Below, in pieces: positions 1 through 8,885 of a DNA stretch of 24,213 nucleotides. The notes below the pieces were generated by a model. The model worked only from the letters and a program-made list of their open reading frames with translations, was not told the DNA's origin and did no database searches. Position 1 is the first letter of the stretch; each line of letters starts with the position of its first letter. This DNA comes from Chlorobiales bacterium (GTDB taxonomy: Bacteria; Bacteroidota; Chlorobiia; Chlorobiales; Chlorobiaceae), in NCBI GenBank assembly GCA_022360275.1, contig JAKSDC010000018.1, positions 1-24,213 on the forward strand. The letters run 5' to 3'. Made by a program: the position numbers and the translations under genes.

Positions 1-1163
1 CCGAGGGTTGAGATGGCTTGGCGGGCGCTTTCCTTGACGATCGGTTTTGCCCTGAACGCTATGCCGAGACCTGCTTTACCAAGCATTGGCAGATCGTTTG
101 CTCCATCACCGACGGCGATGGTTTGTTCAAGACTGATCTTTTCTTTTCGGGCAATATGTTCGAGAAGTTTTGCTTTTCTTCGACCGTCCACGCTTTCACC
201 GAGGACGTTGCCGGTAAGTTTTCCGTCCGCTATTTCCAGTGTGTTGGCATAGACATAGTCGATGTTCAGCTTGTTCTGCAGGTAGTGCCCGAAGTAGGTA
301 AAACCGCCTGAAATGATAGCGGTTTTGAACCCGAGGTTGTGGAGATTGAAAAAGAGACTTTCCGCTCCTTCGGTCAGCTGCAGGCGTTTTGCGACTTTCT
401 GCAGGACGGATTCATCGAGTCCTGCGAGCGTGCTGACGCGGCGCTGAAGGCTGACGGTAAAATCGATTTCACCGCGCATGGCCTGTTCCGTAATGGCGGC
501 TACTTCCTCTCCGACTCCGGCTTCGTGCGCAAGCTCGTCGATAACTTCGGTGGTGATCAGGGTGGAATCCATGTCGAACACCACCAGTCTCCGGTTGCGC
601 CGATAAATATTGTCTTCCTGGAAAGCGATATCGACACCGAGATCGTCGGTGATGGCAAGCATCTCTTCACGGAAACGTTTCTCGTTTTTCAGTGTGCCGC
701 GAACCGAAAACTCGACACACGCCTTGGTGTTGCCAGCATGACGTTTCTGGAGAGGAAGCCTTCCCGAAAGCCTCGTTATGGCATCGATGTTCATGTTATG
801 TCTTGCAATTGAAGTAGTGACCCTTGCGATCTGTTCGGCCTTGATTTCTCTTGCAAGCAGTGTCAGGAGGTAACGGGGTTTGCCCTGTTCACCCACCCAT
901 TTTTCATATTCCTTGTCCGAGATAGGAGTGAAAGTGATCTGCAGCCCGAGCGTGTGAACCCTGAATAGGAGATCTTTCAGCACCGGGGCCGACTTGAATT
1001 CATTGGGAACTTCAACCAGCATGCCGAGCGACAGGTTGTTGTGAATAACTTCCTGGCCGATATCGAGAACCCTGATGTTGTATCGCGCCAGGATCGACGA
1101 AAGCTCAGCCGTCAGCCCTGTTTTGTCCGGTCCGGATATTTTAAGCAGCAACAATTCTCTCAC
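1..1163 (-). CDS. serB: Phosphoserine phosphatase SerB, C-terminus cut by window edge
   Basis: Hydrolyses O-phosphoserine to serine, the last step of serine synthesis; cytosolic HAD-superfamily enzyme. Translating the minus strand from a GTG at 1163 gives 387 codons open to the window edge. The first ~180 residues form an ACT-like tandem regulatory region (LLLKISGPDKTGLTAELS near residue 5). The catalytic HAD domain follows, with motif I DMDST at residues 197-201 (nucleophile Asp197, acid/base Asp199), motif II SGGF near 285 and motif IV GDGAND near 352. The GTG start is supported by a GGGAG ribosome-binding sequence lying across the guaA stop codon, and only 4 bp separate the two genes, so they are probably co-transcribed and translationally linked. 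Only the last few residues should be missing. I am confident in the family; the two-ACT architecture is the form seen in many bacteria. Confidence 0.93.
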   Translation of the reverse strand, partial: MRELLLLKISGPDKTGLTAELSSILARYNIRVLDIGQEVIHNNLSLGMLVEVPNEFKSAPVLKDLLFRVHTLGLQITFTPISDKEYEKWVGEQGKPRYLLTLLAREIKAEQIARVTTSIARHNMNIDAITRLSGRLPLQKRHAGNTKACVEFSVRGTLKNEKRFREEMLAITDDLGVDIAFQEDNIYRRNRRLVVFDMDSTLITTEVIDELAHEAGVGEEVAAITEQAMRGEIDFTVSLQRRVSTLAGLDESVLQKVAKRLQLTEGAESLFFNLHNLGFKTAIISGGFTYFGHYLQNKLNIDYVYANTLEIADGKLTGNVLGESVDGRRKAKLLEHIARKEKISLEQTIAVGDGANDLPMLGKAGLGIAFRAKPIVKESARQAISTL

Positions 1164-1167
1164 AGTA

Positions 1168-2712
1168 TTACTCCCATTCAATGGTTGCAGGTGGTTTGGA
1201 CGAGATGTCGTAGGCGACCCGGTTGATGCCTCTTACCTCATTGATGATGCGGTTGGAGACATGAGACAGGAAATCGTGTGGAAGATGAGCCCAGTCTGCG
1301 GTCATTCCGTCTGACGATTCAACGGCCCGAAGGGCAAGGACGTTTTCATAGGTACGCTTGTCTCCCATGACTCCGACGGACTGTACCGGCAGGAGGACGG
1401 AAAATGCCTGCCAGACGTGGTGGTAAAGATTGCCGGATTTCAGCTCCTCCAGGAAAATTTCATCGGCGTCTCTCAGAATATCGAGACGGGTTTTATTGAC
1501 TGATCCAAGCACGCGGACAGCCAGTCCCGGTCCCGGGAACGGGTGCCGCATGAGGATATCTTCGGCGATGCCGAGTTCTCTTCCAACCGCGCGAACCTCG
1601 TCTTTGAAAAGTTCACGGAGGGGTTCGATGAGCTTGAGTTTCATGCGTTTCGGAAGGCCGCCGACGTTATGGTGCGACTTGATGGTTTCTGACGGTCCTT
1701 TAACACTGACACTTTCAATAACATCGGGGTAGAGCGTTCCCTGAACAAGGAATTTCTCTTCATGAATCTGCTCTTCGAAAATGTGAATGAAGGTCCTGCC
1801 GATGAGCTTTCGCTTCTTTTCCGGAGAGGCAACGTTTTTGAGGCGTTTGAGAAAAATTTCTTCGGCATCGACCAGGTTCACGCTCAGTCCCAAAGGCTTG
1901 AGTGCCTGCATGACTTTCTTTGCTTCGTTTTTCCGCAGCAGGCCGTTGTCTACAAAGACGCAATGAAGCTGCTTTCCTATGGCCCTGCTGACCAGAACGG
2001 CGGCAACGGTGGAATCGACTCCACCGCTGATGCCGCATATTACCGTGTCGTTTCCGGCGGTTTTGCGGATTTCCTCGATCTGGTGCTCGATAAATCCTTT
2101 GGGCGACCAGTCGGGTTTCAGTCCTGCGATGTCGATCAAGAAGTTTGTCAATAACTGTTTTCCATAGAGCGTATGCTGTACCTCGGGGTGAAATTGCAGA
2201 CCGTACACCTTCAGGGCGGCCTTGCTGCCGGTTGCTTCGATGGCGCACATTTCCGAGTTACCGCTGCTCGCCGTAACCGAAAACCCTTCGGGCATCCGTA
2301 TTACCTTGTCGCCGTGACTCATCCAGACATCGGAGTCCGGGATGTCCTTGAAAAGCATGCTTGCCGCAGCACCGTTTTGCTGTTCGATCCGGATTCTGGC
2401 TCTGCCGAACTCCTGTTTTGCCGAGGCGTCAACCGCTCCGCCGAAATGGGCGGCTATGACCTGAAGCCCGTAGCAAATGCCGAGAATCGGGACACCGAGT
2501 CTGAATATTCCCTCATCAGGGTGGAACGCTGATTCGCCGTAGACACTGCTGGGTCCTCCGGACAGGATTATAGCTCCGGGGTTGTGCCCTCTGATTTTTT
2601 CAAGCGGCGTGTTATAAGGAACAATTTCCGAATAGATACCGATTTCTCGTATACGCCGCGCTATAAGCTGTGTGTATTGTGAGCCAAAATCGAGAACCAG
2701 AACCGAGTGCAT
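1168..2712 (-). CDS. guaA: GMP synthase (glutamine-hydrolysing)
   Basis: Converts XMP to GMP using ATP and glutamine-derived ammonia; cytosolic purine synthesis. The N-terminal class I amidotransferase domain shows the nucleophile in GICYG (Cys80 from the chosen start) and the His/Glu pair in FHPEV (175/177). The ATP-pyrophosphatase domain has the P-loop SGGVDS at about 229-234, and the C-terminal dimerisation domain ends in the canonical PPATIEWE. Length from the chosen start is 514 aa, normal for the family. The frame stays open upstream to an ATG at 2769 (533 aa), but the extra 19 residues are unlike GuaA, whereas MHSVLVLDFGSQ is the standard beginning. No clear Shine-Dalgarno sequence precedes either start. 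It lies between the PBP1A gene and serB on the same strand, probably one transcript. Confidence 0.97.
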   Translation of the reverse strand: MHSVLVLDFGSQYTQLIARRIREIGIYSEIVPYNTPLEKIRGHNPGAIILSGGPSSVYGESAFHPDEGIFRLGVPILGICYGLQVIAAHFGGAVDASAKQEFGRARIRIEQQNGAAASMLFKDIPDSDVWMSHGDKVIRMPEGFSVTASSGNSEMCAIEATGSKAALKVYGLQFHPEVQHTLYGKQLLTNFLIDIAGLKPDWSPKGFIEHQIEEIRKTAGNDTVICGISGGVDSTVAAVLVSRAIGKQLHCVFVDNGLLRKNEAKKVMQALKPLGLSVNLVDAEEIFLKRLKNVASPEKKRKLIGRTFIHIFEEQIHEEKFLVQGTLYPDVIESVSVKGPSETIKSHHNVGGLPKRMKLKLIEPLRELFKDEVRAVGRELGIAEDILMRHPFPGPGLAVRVLGSVNKTRLDILRDADEIFLEELKSGNLYHHVWQAFSVLLPVQSVGVMGDKRTYENVLALRAVESSDGMTADWAHLPHDFLSHVSNRIINEVRGINRVAYDISSKPPATIEWE

Positions 2713-2786
2713 AAGCGTGCATGTGTTAAGTGGTTTAGCCGTCGTCATCTGATGACGTGCCGAAGACATGAAATCAAAAGATGATG

Positions 2787-5045
2787 CTATCGGGGAGGCG
2801 TTGTATAGTTGTCCGTGAACGCGGTTTCTTCTGCTTCTTCCGCAACTTGCTGCTCTTCTTCAACAGACTCCTGCAGCAGGCCGGACTGGTATTTTTTGAA
2901 CCCTTGAGGGGTAAAATATTCTACATAAACATCATCGGTAAAGAGTTCGGCCGGGCGGTTGCTGCTGCGGGAAACCGGAACGGCAATCACGGTTTCAGGC
3001 ATGTGGAAGTACCTGTTTTCCAGACCGAGAGAACTGTCTGCTAGGCACTTTTTCATAAAGTTCGCCCAGATCGGCAGTGCCGCCCTCGCTCCCTGACCGT
3101 AGCTCATGGAAGTGAAATAGATTCTTTCATCATCAAAGCCTGTCCAGACGGCAGCTACAATCTGGGGCGTAAAGCCGACGAACCAGGCGTCTTTCAGGTT
3201 CTGACCTGTACCGGTCTTTCCGGCCGCTTCGATGTTTACTCCGTATCGATAGGGTATGGCAACCCCGGTTCCCCGTTTGACCACATCCTGAAGCATGGAG
3301 ACCATGACGTAGTTTGTCGTCGAGTCAATGGCGGTTCTTGTAATCGGTTTGTACTCGGTCACGGTATGGTTGAATTTGTCTTCTATTCTGGAAATGCTGA
3401 CCGGTTCAACCCAGACACCGTTGTTCGCGAAAGTACCGAAAGCAGACGCAAGCTCAAGCGGGGTTATTTCAGATGTTCCGAGTGAAATGGACATATTGGG
3501 CTCGAGCTTTGAACGGATGCCCATTTTTTTTGCGTAGCCGATAACTTCTGAAGGACTCAGAAACTCGTGCATCAAGCGGACGGTAACCTGGTTGACGGAC
3601 TTACTGAGCGCATGGCGGAGCGTGGTAAGTCCTCCTGACGAATGATCCGCGTTTTTCGCAATCCAGACCTTGTTACCTGCTTTGATCGCAAGCGGCTGGT
3701 TCAGGATTCGGTGATTGGCAGGAATGCCCTTGTCAATAGCTGCCGTGTAAACAAAAGGTTTGAACGTTGACCCCGGCTGTCTTTTTGCCTGCCAGACATG
3801 ATCGAACTGGTACTCGTACTCGTCGGGACTGAACTCTCTCCCACCAACCCATGCCTTGATAGTGCCGTTCGACGGATCGAGCGCAACAAAAGCCACCTGC
3901 ACACGGGTTTTCTCGTGCAGCAGTTTCTCCAGCCACTTTTTGTCTTGCTGCAGCTCCTTGAGCGCTTGCTCCGCCGAGCGTCCGTTTTTCAGGAGTTCTT
4001 GGTAACGCGGTGTCTCTCTGATTATCTGGTTCTTCAGTTTTTCCGGCCATCGCCAGGACTTGTCAAAACGTTCCTGTACCCAGGAGAGATGTTCCTCTAC
4101 AGCCTCCTGTGCATAGCGCTGCATTTTGCTGTCAAGCGTCGTATAGATGTTCAAACCGTCACTGTAAACGTTTATGTCGTGCTGCCGTGATATCGGTTTC
4201 AGGGTCTGGCGAATGTATTCGGTGAAGTAAGGCGCTTTACCGTGGTTGGTGACCGGAGTATAATCAAGGGCAAGTTTGCTTTTCTGCGCTTTATCCAACT
4301 CTGCTTCGGAAATAAAGCCGGTTTTTTCCATCAGTGCCAGAATAAGGTTTCGACGGTCAACCGAGTTTTCCGGGTTGCGTGACGGATCATACGCTCTCGG
4401 ACTTTTCAGAATGCCGACAAGGGTGGCGCTTTCGGGAAGTGTCAGTGCGTTTGCCGGCTTGTTGAAATATGTCCAGGCAGCAGCTTCGACTCCGTAAGCT
4501 CCGGACCCAAAGTATACCGTATTGAGGTAAAGAGCGAGAATTTCATCCTTTGTATAGGTCCGTTCAAGCTCAATAGAGGTAAAGAACTCCTTGATTTTGC
4601 GGGTTATGGTACGTTCCTGGGTCAGGTAGAGGTTTTTTGCAAGCTGTTGTGTAATGGTGCTTGCCCCGTGCCACCGTTCCCGTCCCTTGAGGAGGTTTTC
4701 GCCAATGACAAGTACGAATCTGCGAACATCAAACCCCCAGTGATGGTAAAAGGCAAGATCTTCGGTAGCGATCAAGGCCTCAGGGACATATTTCGAGATG
4801 GAGTCGAGCGGTACATACGTACGGTTTTTCAGAAAATACTTGTGCAGCAGCTTTCCGTCCGACGAATATACCAGTGAAGCCAGTTCAGGATTTGGATTTT
4901 CAAGCTCTTCAAGGCTTGGAAGCGTTCTGAGAAGACTGAACACGTAGATGATCATCGCAGCCAGTACGACTGCAAACAACGCGACGATCACCGTCCGGGA
5001 AAATAACTTTCGCCGTTTCTTTTTTTCGTTCTTTTTTGTTTTCAT
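2787..5045 (-). CDS. Bifunctional penicillin-binding protein 1A (transglycosylase/transpeptidase)
   Basis: Polymerises and cross-links peptidoglycan at the outer face of the inner membrane. Numbering from the ATG at 5063 (758 aa): a Lys/Arg-rich cytoplasmic tail, one membrane anchor at about 24-45, then a GT51 glycosyltransferase domain with EDLAFYHHWG (catalytic Glu101) and GASTITQQLAKN (133-144). The transpeptidase domain has the SxxK motif STFK (Ser432), SVN (489-491) and KTGTG (616-620). The C-terminus is an acidic, Glu-rich tail of about 30 residues. I favour the internal ATG at 5045 (MKTKKNEKKK) because AGGA sits 5 bases before it; the ATG at 5063 has no good ribosome-binding sequence. 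The stop lies just upstream of guaA. The mrcA/ponA class is clear; orthology to one particular gene is not. Confidence 0.94.
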   Translation of the reverse strand: MKTKKNEKKKRRKLFSRTVIVALFAVVLAAMIIYVFSLLRTLPSLEELENPNPELASLVYSSDGKLLHKYFLKNRTYVPLDSISKYVPEALIATEDLAFYHHWGFDVRRFVLVIGENLLKGRERWHGASTITQQLAKNLYLTQERTITRKIKEFFTSIELERTYTKDEILALYLNTVYFGSGAYGVEAAAWTYFNKPANALTLPESATLVGILKSPRAYDPSRNPENSVDRRNLILALMEKTGFISEAELDKAQKSKLALDYTPVTNHGKAPYFTEYIRQTLKPISRQHDINVYSDGLNIYTTLDSKMQRYAQEAVEEHLSWVQERFDKSWRWPEKLKNQIIRETPRYQELLKNGRSAEQALKELQQDKKWLEKLLHEKTRVQVAFVALDPSNGTIKAWVGGREFSPDEYEYQFDHVWQAKRQPGSTFKPFVYTAAIDKGIPANHRILNQPLAIKAGNKVWIAKNADHSSGGLTTLRHALSKSVNQVTVRLMHEFLSPSEVIGYAKKMGIRSKLEPNMSISLGTSEITPLELASAFGTFANNGVWVEPVSISRIEDKFNHTVTEYKPITRTAIDSTTNYVMVSMLQDVVKRGTGVAIPYRYGVNIEAAGKTGTGQNLKDAWFVGFTPQIVAAVWTGFDDERIYFTSMSYGQGARAALPIWANFMKKCLADSSLGLENRYFHMPETVIAVPVSRSSNRPAELFTDDVYVEYFTPQGFKKYQSGLLQESVEEEQQVAEEAEETAFTDNYTTPPR

Positions 5046-5063
5046 GCTGTTCCTGTTCACCAT

Positions 5064-5311
5064 AGTTCGCGTTCTCTTACCATTTCTCGTATCCGAATAA
5101 AGCAGTTGTCCGGGTCTCCCGTTACGCTACGGTAACGAGTGCTAAATTACTAAAAGTCATTGAGCTATTGAACCATTATCTTTGCGTCTAACAGCTCGGC
5201 AATGATCTTGTTCGACCTCGATCTCCGAGAGAGAGAAAGTCGGGTTTCGCCGTCGGTATCGATTGTTATCAGCGTAATGTTACTCGACAAGTCGGGATGA
5301 GTGGCTGAAAG
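5064..5311. other. Intergenic region between hydrolase and PBP1A genes
   Basis: About 250 bases without a convincing reading frame. It contains a small dyad, CGTTAC-GCTACG-GTAACG, near 5122-5140 that is not followed by a T-tract on either strand, so I do not call it a terminator. The promoter of the minus-strand PBP1A-guaA-serB group should lie here, but I could not pick convincing -35 and -10 boxes. Confidence 0.4.
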
Positions 5312-6238
5312 TTATACTATCTGAAGGACGTCATTTCCCGTAGCTTCATGTGGACTGTTTTTATGAAATTGGTCTGCAGATTCAAAATGTTTTTTAAGCT
5401 GCTCGGCAAACCGCTCGGTGTCTTCGAGCATGGGCAGATGCCCCAGATTCATGAACTGAACAAGCTTTGTCGGCGAGGTTGCTTTCTTTTTTCGCGTATG
5501 GTAGAGGGTAACTGTTCCTTCTGGCGGTATGGTATGATCCTTCATGCCGACGCAGCAGAGAACAGGCGAAGCGATCTCGATAACATGTTTTGTATAGGTT
5601 CTCAGAACCTTACGGTCGATAGAGAAGCGCCCTACTGCATTTGTTGCATCCTTGTCGGAAGTAATGAAATCCTCAACGATGATATTGCCGTATTCTCTCT
5701 TTATTTCAGCAGTTGCTGCACGTCTGATAAACAGTGACTTCAACGGCTCGACCTGGAAAATGTTGCGGAAATTCATCGAGAAATCGATGAGGCCGCCGAG
5801 AAACATCAACCCGGCCGAGGTAAATGCATTTTCCTCAAAGATTCCGCAGGCAAGGATGGTTGAGGAAAGAAGCGAATCACTGAAGCGCAATGAGAGCTCC
5901 GTTGCAACCATGCCGCCCATGGAGTGCCCGATGATATGAAGGTTTCTCCCTTTGTTCAGTTCGAGATGCTCGATTAGCGCGGCGGCTTCGTCCGCAAAAC
6001 CTTCGATGGTGAAAGACGGTTGTTGGTTTTGCCTGATAACGGTCTTTCCCGTTCCGCTTTGATCATAAGTGACGCAACGGTAATCGGATGCAAGTTTTTC
6101 AAGTAAGGGTTGCCAATAACGAGAGGAAATAGCCCACCCGTTAACAAAAAGCACTGCAGGCTTGTCTTTCGAGGCAGGGTTGTTTTCCGCCGTATCGGTA
6201 TAAAACATGTTGCACCGGCTGCCGGAAAAGTAGCTCAT
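5312..6238 (-). CDS. Alpha/beta hydrolase
   Basis: A serine hydrolase of the alpha/beta fold; substrate unknown. From the chosen start (308 aa) it has an oxyanion-hole strand VLFVNGWA near residue 29, a YDQSGTGKT loop near 58, the nucleophile elbow GHSMGG with Ser106, a likely catalytic Asp234 in GMKDHTIP and His267 in LGHLPML. No signal peptide or membrane segment is obvious. The frame is open to an ATG at 6349 (345 aa), but the extra 37 residues are atypical; MSYFSGS at 6238 or MFYTDT slightly downstream fit the family better. Ribosome-binding signals are weak at all of them. It stands alone on the minus strand, upstream of the PBP1A gene and divergent from the tRNA. It could be an esterase, lactonase or epoxide-hydrolase-like enzyme; the sequence does not decide. 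Confidence 0.82.
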   Translation of the reverse strand: MSYFSGSRCNMFYTDTAENNPASKDKPAVLFVNGWAISSRYWQPLLEKLASDYRCVTYDQSGTGKTVIRQNQQPSFTIEGFADEAAALIEHLELNKGRNLHIIGHSMGGMVATELSLRFSDSLLSSTILACGIFEENAFTSAGLMFLGGLIDFSMNFRNIFQVEPLKSLFIRRAATAEIKREYGNIIVEDFITSDKDATNAVGRFSIDRKVLRTYTKHVIEIASPVLCCVGMKDHTIPPEGTVTLYHTRKKKATSPTKLVQFMNLGHLPMLEDTERFAEQLKKHFESADQFHKNSPHEATGNDVLQIV

Positions 6239-6473
6239 CTGATTCGTCGGTTTCTCAATTGAATATGCAAAAAAACAATATAATAACTTTTGATTCTTGC
6301 CGAATGCAGGGTGGTTTGAAAACAGGGCGCAGTGCTTGGGCAGGGGCATAAAACAAATTCAGGGGTCGCCATGTAAGAGAGACAGGCAGGGAAGAAAAAG
6401 CCAAAATAATTTATATTTACATAAGATTTGTTTATCATTACTCCCCGTCCGGGCCTAGTTTCAGTTTTTCTAT

Positions 6474-6547
6474 CGGCGTATGGCGCAGCCTGGTAGCGCA
6501 CTTCCTTGGGGTGGAAGGGGTCGTGGGTTCAAATCCCGCTACGCCGA
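6474..6547 (+). tRNA. tRNA-Pro (anticodon GGG)
   Basis: A complete cloverleaf can be drawn: acceptor arms CGGCGTA / TACGCCG, D arm GCGC/GCGC, anticodon arms CTTCC / GGAAG around loop TTGGGGT (anticodon GGG, reading CCC and CCU proline codons), a 5-base variable loop, and T arms GTGGG / CCCGC around TTCAAAT. The discriminator base is A and CCA is not encoded. It stands alone, not in a tRNA cluster, and divergent from the upstream hydrolase. Confidence 0.95.
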
Positions 6548-6618
6548 CCCAATCTTGCTTTCCTCAAACCAAGCTCGGCATACTCTCTTTTTAACCTATC
6601 AATTCAACGGAGATTGCG

Positions 6619-7089
6619 ATGGATTTTGAATGTGCTTTTCAGTGTAAGCTGGAAAATCTGGAGCCGCGTCCTGCACTTGCCATCCGGCTGAAAACCAAAG
6701 CCGGCGATATTGCAGAGATGTTCGACCAAGGATTCAGCGCAATTGCGAGCTATCTCGAAGCAAAAGGCAAAAAACCGGCGGGGCCTCCTTTTACGGTCTA
6801 CTACAACATGGAGATGGATAATCTCGAGGTGGAGTTCGGGTTTCCGGTTGAGGAGGGAGTGGACGGAGAAGGCACCATCCAAGCCACAATGACGCCTTCA
6901 GGCAAGGCGGTAGGCAGTCTCTATATTGGCCCTTATGAAGAGGCCGAGCCGGTATACGATGCCCTTATGAAGTGGATCAGCGATAATGGTCTGGAGGCAA
7001 ACGGCGTGGCCTACGAAATCTATCTGAACGATCCTGCCGGGACACCTCCCGAACAACTCAAGATCCGGGTGTATTTGCTGCTTGCGTAA
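6619..7089 (+). CDS. GyrI-like / AraC-effector-binding small-molecule-binding protein
   Basis: A 156-aa stand-alone effector-binding domain of the GyrI-like/BacI superfamily, in which two SH2-like halves form a cleft for hydrophobic small molecules. Features: an N-terminal strand with RPALAIRLKT near residue 17, the helix GDIAEMFDQGFSAIASYLEAKG, the strand segment PPFTVYYNMEMDNLEVEFGF with its acidic core, and the C-terminal hallmark GPYEEAEPVYDALMKWI followed by YEIYLNDP near 134. No DNA-binding domain is attached, so it is a ligand-binding or catalytic stand-alone form rather than an AraC regulator. The start is supported by GGAG seven bases before the ATG. It lies 70 bp downstream of tRNA-Pro. 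The ligand is unknown. Confidence 0.8.
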   Translation: MDFECAFQCKLENLEPRPALAIRLKTKAGDIAEMFDQGFSAIASYLEAKGKKPAGPPFTVYYNMEMDNLEVEFGFPVEEGVDGEGTIQATMTPSGKAVGSLYIGPYEEAEPVYDALMKWISDNGLEANGVAYEIYLNDPAGTPPEQLKIRVYLLLA

Positions 7090-7272
7090 TCTTTTTAGGG
7101 CAGCTGTGCTCAAGCTGTTTCTTGTTCCGGAACAGTTTGCAGCCTTTTCCCGCTGCTTGATTTCCGTAAAGGGATTTTTCGAGCAGTGTTGCATGTTAGA
7201 AAAAGGATTGCAGGGCGCTCTCAACTATGAGAAGCCCATAGAAAAATCCGCTGTTTCGTTGAGTATGTATCG

Positions 7273-8763
7273 TTGCTACAATTGAGAGAAAAAGGGACCA
7301 AGGCTGTCGTTATAGGCGCAGGTATCGGCGGCTTGACTGTCGCGGCGCTGCTTGCACAGAGAGGAGTTGCCGTTACCGTTCTTGAATCGCAAACATATCC
7401 GGGAGGATGTGCAGCAACGTTCGATCGTCACGGGTATCGCTTTGATGCCGGGGCGACGGTTGGGTGTGGTTTTCACAAAAAAGGACCGCTTGCCTTGCTG
7501 GGAGAGGAGCTTGGCATATCCTGGCCGATACTGTCCTGTCGTGCCGCATGGGACTTCATCCATGGTGACAGACTGATTCATCTTTCGCATTCGAAACAGG
7601 AAATTCTCAGGGAATTTCCTGTTTCAGAGCCTTTCTGGGATGCACAACAACGTCTTGCCTCTCTTCTCTGGTCGCTGTCGAGCGAGGTGCTTCCATGGCC
7701 GCCTGGCGGTTTTGGTGATATTTCCACTCTTCTGAGGAAAGTGATACGCAAAACGCCGTCTCTCTCTCCCATGCTCCCTCTTGCTTACAAGACAGCCTTG
7801 CAATGGCTCGCATCGTACGGGCTCGATACCGACAGTGATTTTGTGCGTTTCGTCGATGCCCAGTTGCTTATCTCCGTTCAGACAACGGCTGCTCATGCGA
7901 ATGCAGTCAATGCCGCCATTGCGCTCGACCTGCCTGCAAAAGGAACGCACCGTCTTACCGGAGGTATCGGCAGTGTTGCCGAGAAGCTTGCGGCATCGGT
8001 TAACGATAACGGCGGCAACGTTTTCTACGGTGCGGCTGCACAAAATATCGAGAGTAGAGGACGGCATGTGGTGTCAGTGACAACCTCTGACGGCCGCTCT
8101 CATCCTGCCGATCTCGTTATTGCAAACCTTACCCCCGAGTCGCTGGCCGGTTTGTTGGGTGAACGTGTCTCTCTTGCGAGAAACAAGGTGCCGAAACCCG
8201 AATGGGGCGCTTTTGTCCTGTACCTCGGTGTCGAGGAATCTGTATTCAATGAAATGCCGGTCGGCCATGTGCAGATTGTCAGGGAACGCGGCGATCTTGG
8301 TGAGGGCAACAGCATTTTTGTTTCCGTTTCCCCTTCTGACGACAGCCTGAGGGCTCCGGAAGGGTTCAGGGCGGTTACGGTTTCAACTCATAGTCGTCCT
8401 GAGCCGTGGTTCGAGGCAAAAGCAGCCGGAAAAGAGGAATACGGTCGATTGAAAGAGTCCTATACAAAAAAAATTCTTTTGCTGCTTTCACAACATTTTA
8501 ACGATATAGAGCAGAAAATCCATTCGGTTTCCGCGGCAACGCCTGTTACCTGGGAACGGTATACCGGACGAAAGCACGGCTATGTCGGCGGTTACCCCCA
8601 GACCTCTCTTTTCAACGTCAGAGGTCCGGGAACACCGTTCAGGAACCTTTTCCTGGCAGGCGACTCGGTTTTTCCCGGGCAATCGCTTCCCGGCGTCGTT
8701 ACGGGAGCGCGCCGTGTGGCAGAGCTAGTGGAGAGAAAGTTCGGAACTCGGAGCAAGAAGTAG
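7273..8763 (+). CDS. Phytoene desaturase-like FAD-dependent oxidoreductase
   Basis: A flavoprotein of the CrtI/CrtH/CrtO/retinol-saturase superfamily, about 496 aa. The Rossmann FAD-binding motif AVVIGAGIGGLTVAALLA lies at about residues 11-28, followed by LESQTYPGGCAATF and RFDAGATV. The C-terminal FAD motif NLFLAGDSVFPGQSLPGVVTGARRVAELV lies near 455-485. The mid region LTGGIGSVAEKLA corresponds to the family's substrate-side loop. In a green sulfur bacterium a carotenoid desaturase or isomerase is the natural expectation, but the family also contains isoprenoid reductases, so no symbol is given. The start is unusual: no in-frame ATG exists before the Rossmann motif, leaving TTG at 7273 or TTG at 7282, neither with a strong ribosome-binding sequence. 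Confidence 0.83.
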   Translation: MLQLREKGTKAVVIGAGIGGLTVAALLAQRGVAVTVLESQTYPGGCAATFDRHGYRFDAGATVGCGFHKKGPLALLGEELGISWPILSCRAAWDFIHGDRLIHLSHSKQEILREFPVSEPFWDAQQRLASLLWSLSSEVLPWPPGGFGDISTLLRKVIRKTPSLSPMLPLAYKTALQWLASYGLDTDSDFVRFVDAQLLISVQTTAAHANAVNAAIALDLPAKGTHRLTGGIGSVAEKLAASVNDNGGNVFYGAAAQNIESRGRHVVSVTTSDGRSHPADLVIANLTPESLAGLLGERVSLARNKVPKPEWGAFVLYLGVEESVFNEMPVGHVQIVRERGDLGEGNSIFVSVSPSDDSLRAPEGFRAVTVSTHSRPEPWFEAKAAGKEEYGRLKESYTKKILLLLSQHFNDIEQKIHSVSAATPVTWERYTGRKHGYVGGYPQTSLFNVRGPGTPFRNLFLAGDSVFPGQSLPGVVTGARRVAELVERKFGTRSKK

Positions 8764-8810
8764 CTCACTTCGTTCGCAGGAGTAAGTAGTAAGGAGGGAA
8801 ATGCAGGGAC

Positions 8811-8839
8811 ATTCGAGAAAACTCGTGTCAATTCGTGGA
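8811..8839. repeat. Copy of a dispersed ATTCGTG-type intergenic repeat
   Basis: Between the desaturase-like gene and the radical SAM gene, three imperfect units in a row are built on the core TTCGAG / CTCGTG / TTCGTGG. From general knowledge this resembles short repeats of the ATTCGTGTAATTCGTGG type scattered between genes in many environmental bacterial genomes. Only one copy is in the window, so the repeat call rests on memory and on the internal periodicity. Confidence 0.4.
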
Positions 8840-8885
8840 TCAAAACAACACATCAACAATTCATCTCCCAGTTATATATTGAGCT

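Noticed and set aside
5122..5140. Dyad CGTTAC...GTAACG as a terminator
   Set aside because: Short stem without a T-tract on either strand and not placed directly after a gene end.
6474..6547. tRNA-Pro as attachment site of the prophage
   Set aside because: The prophage is transposase-driven (MuA/MuB) and starts about 5.9 kb away; no integrase or tRNA 3' duplication is seen.
7082..7285. 67-aa frame between the GyrI-like and desaturase-like genes
   Set aside because: It starts inside the GyrI-like coding end, lacks a ribosome-binding sequence, has an unremarkable composition and overlaps the next gene; more likely a chance frame.
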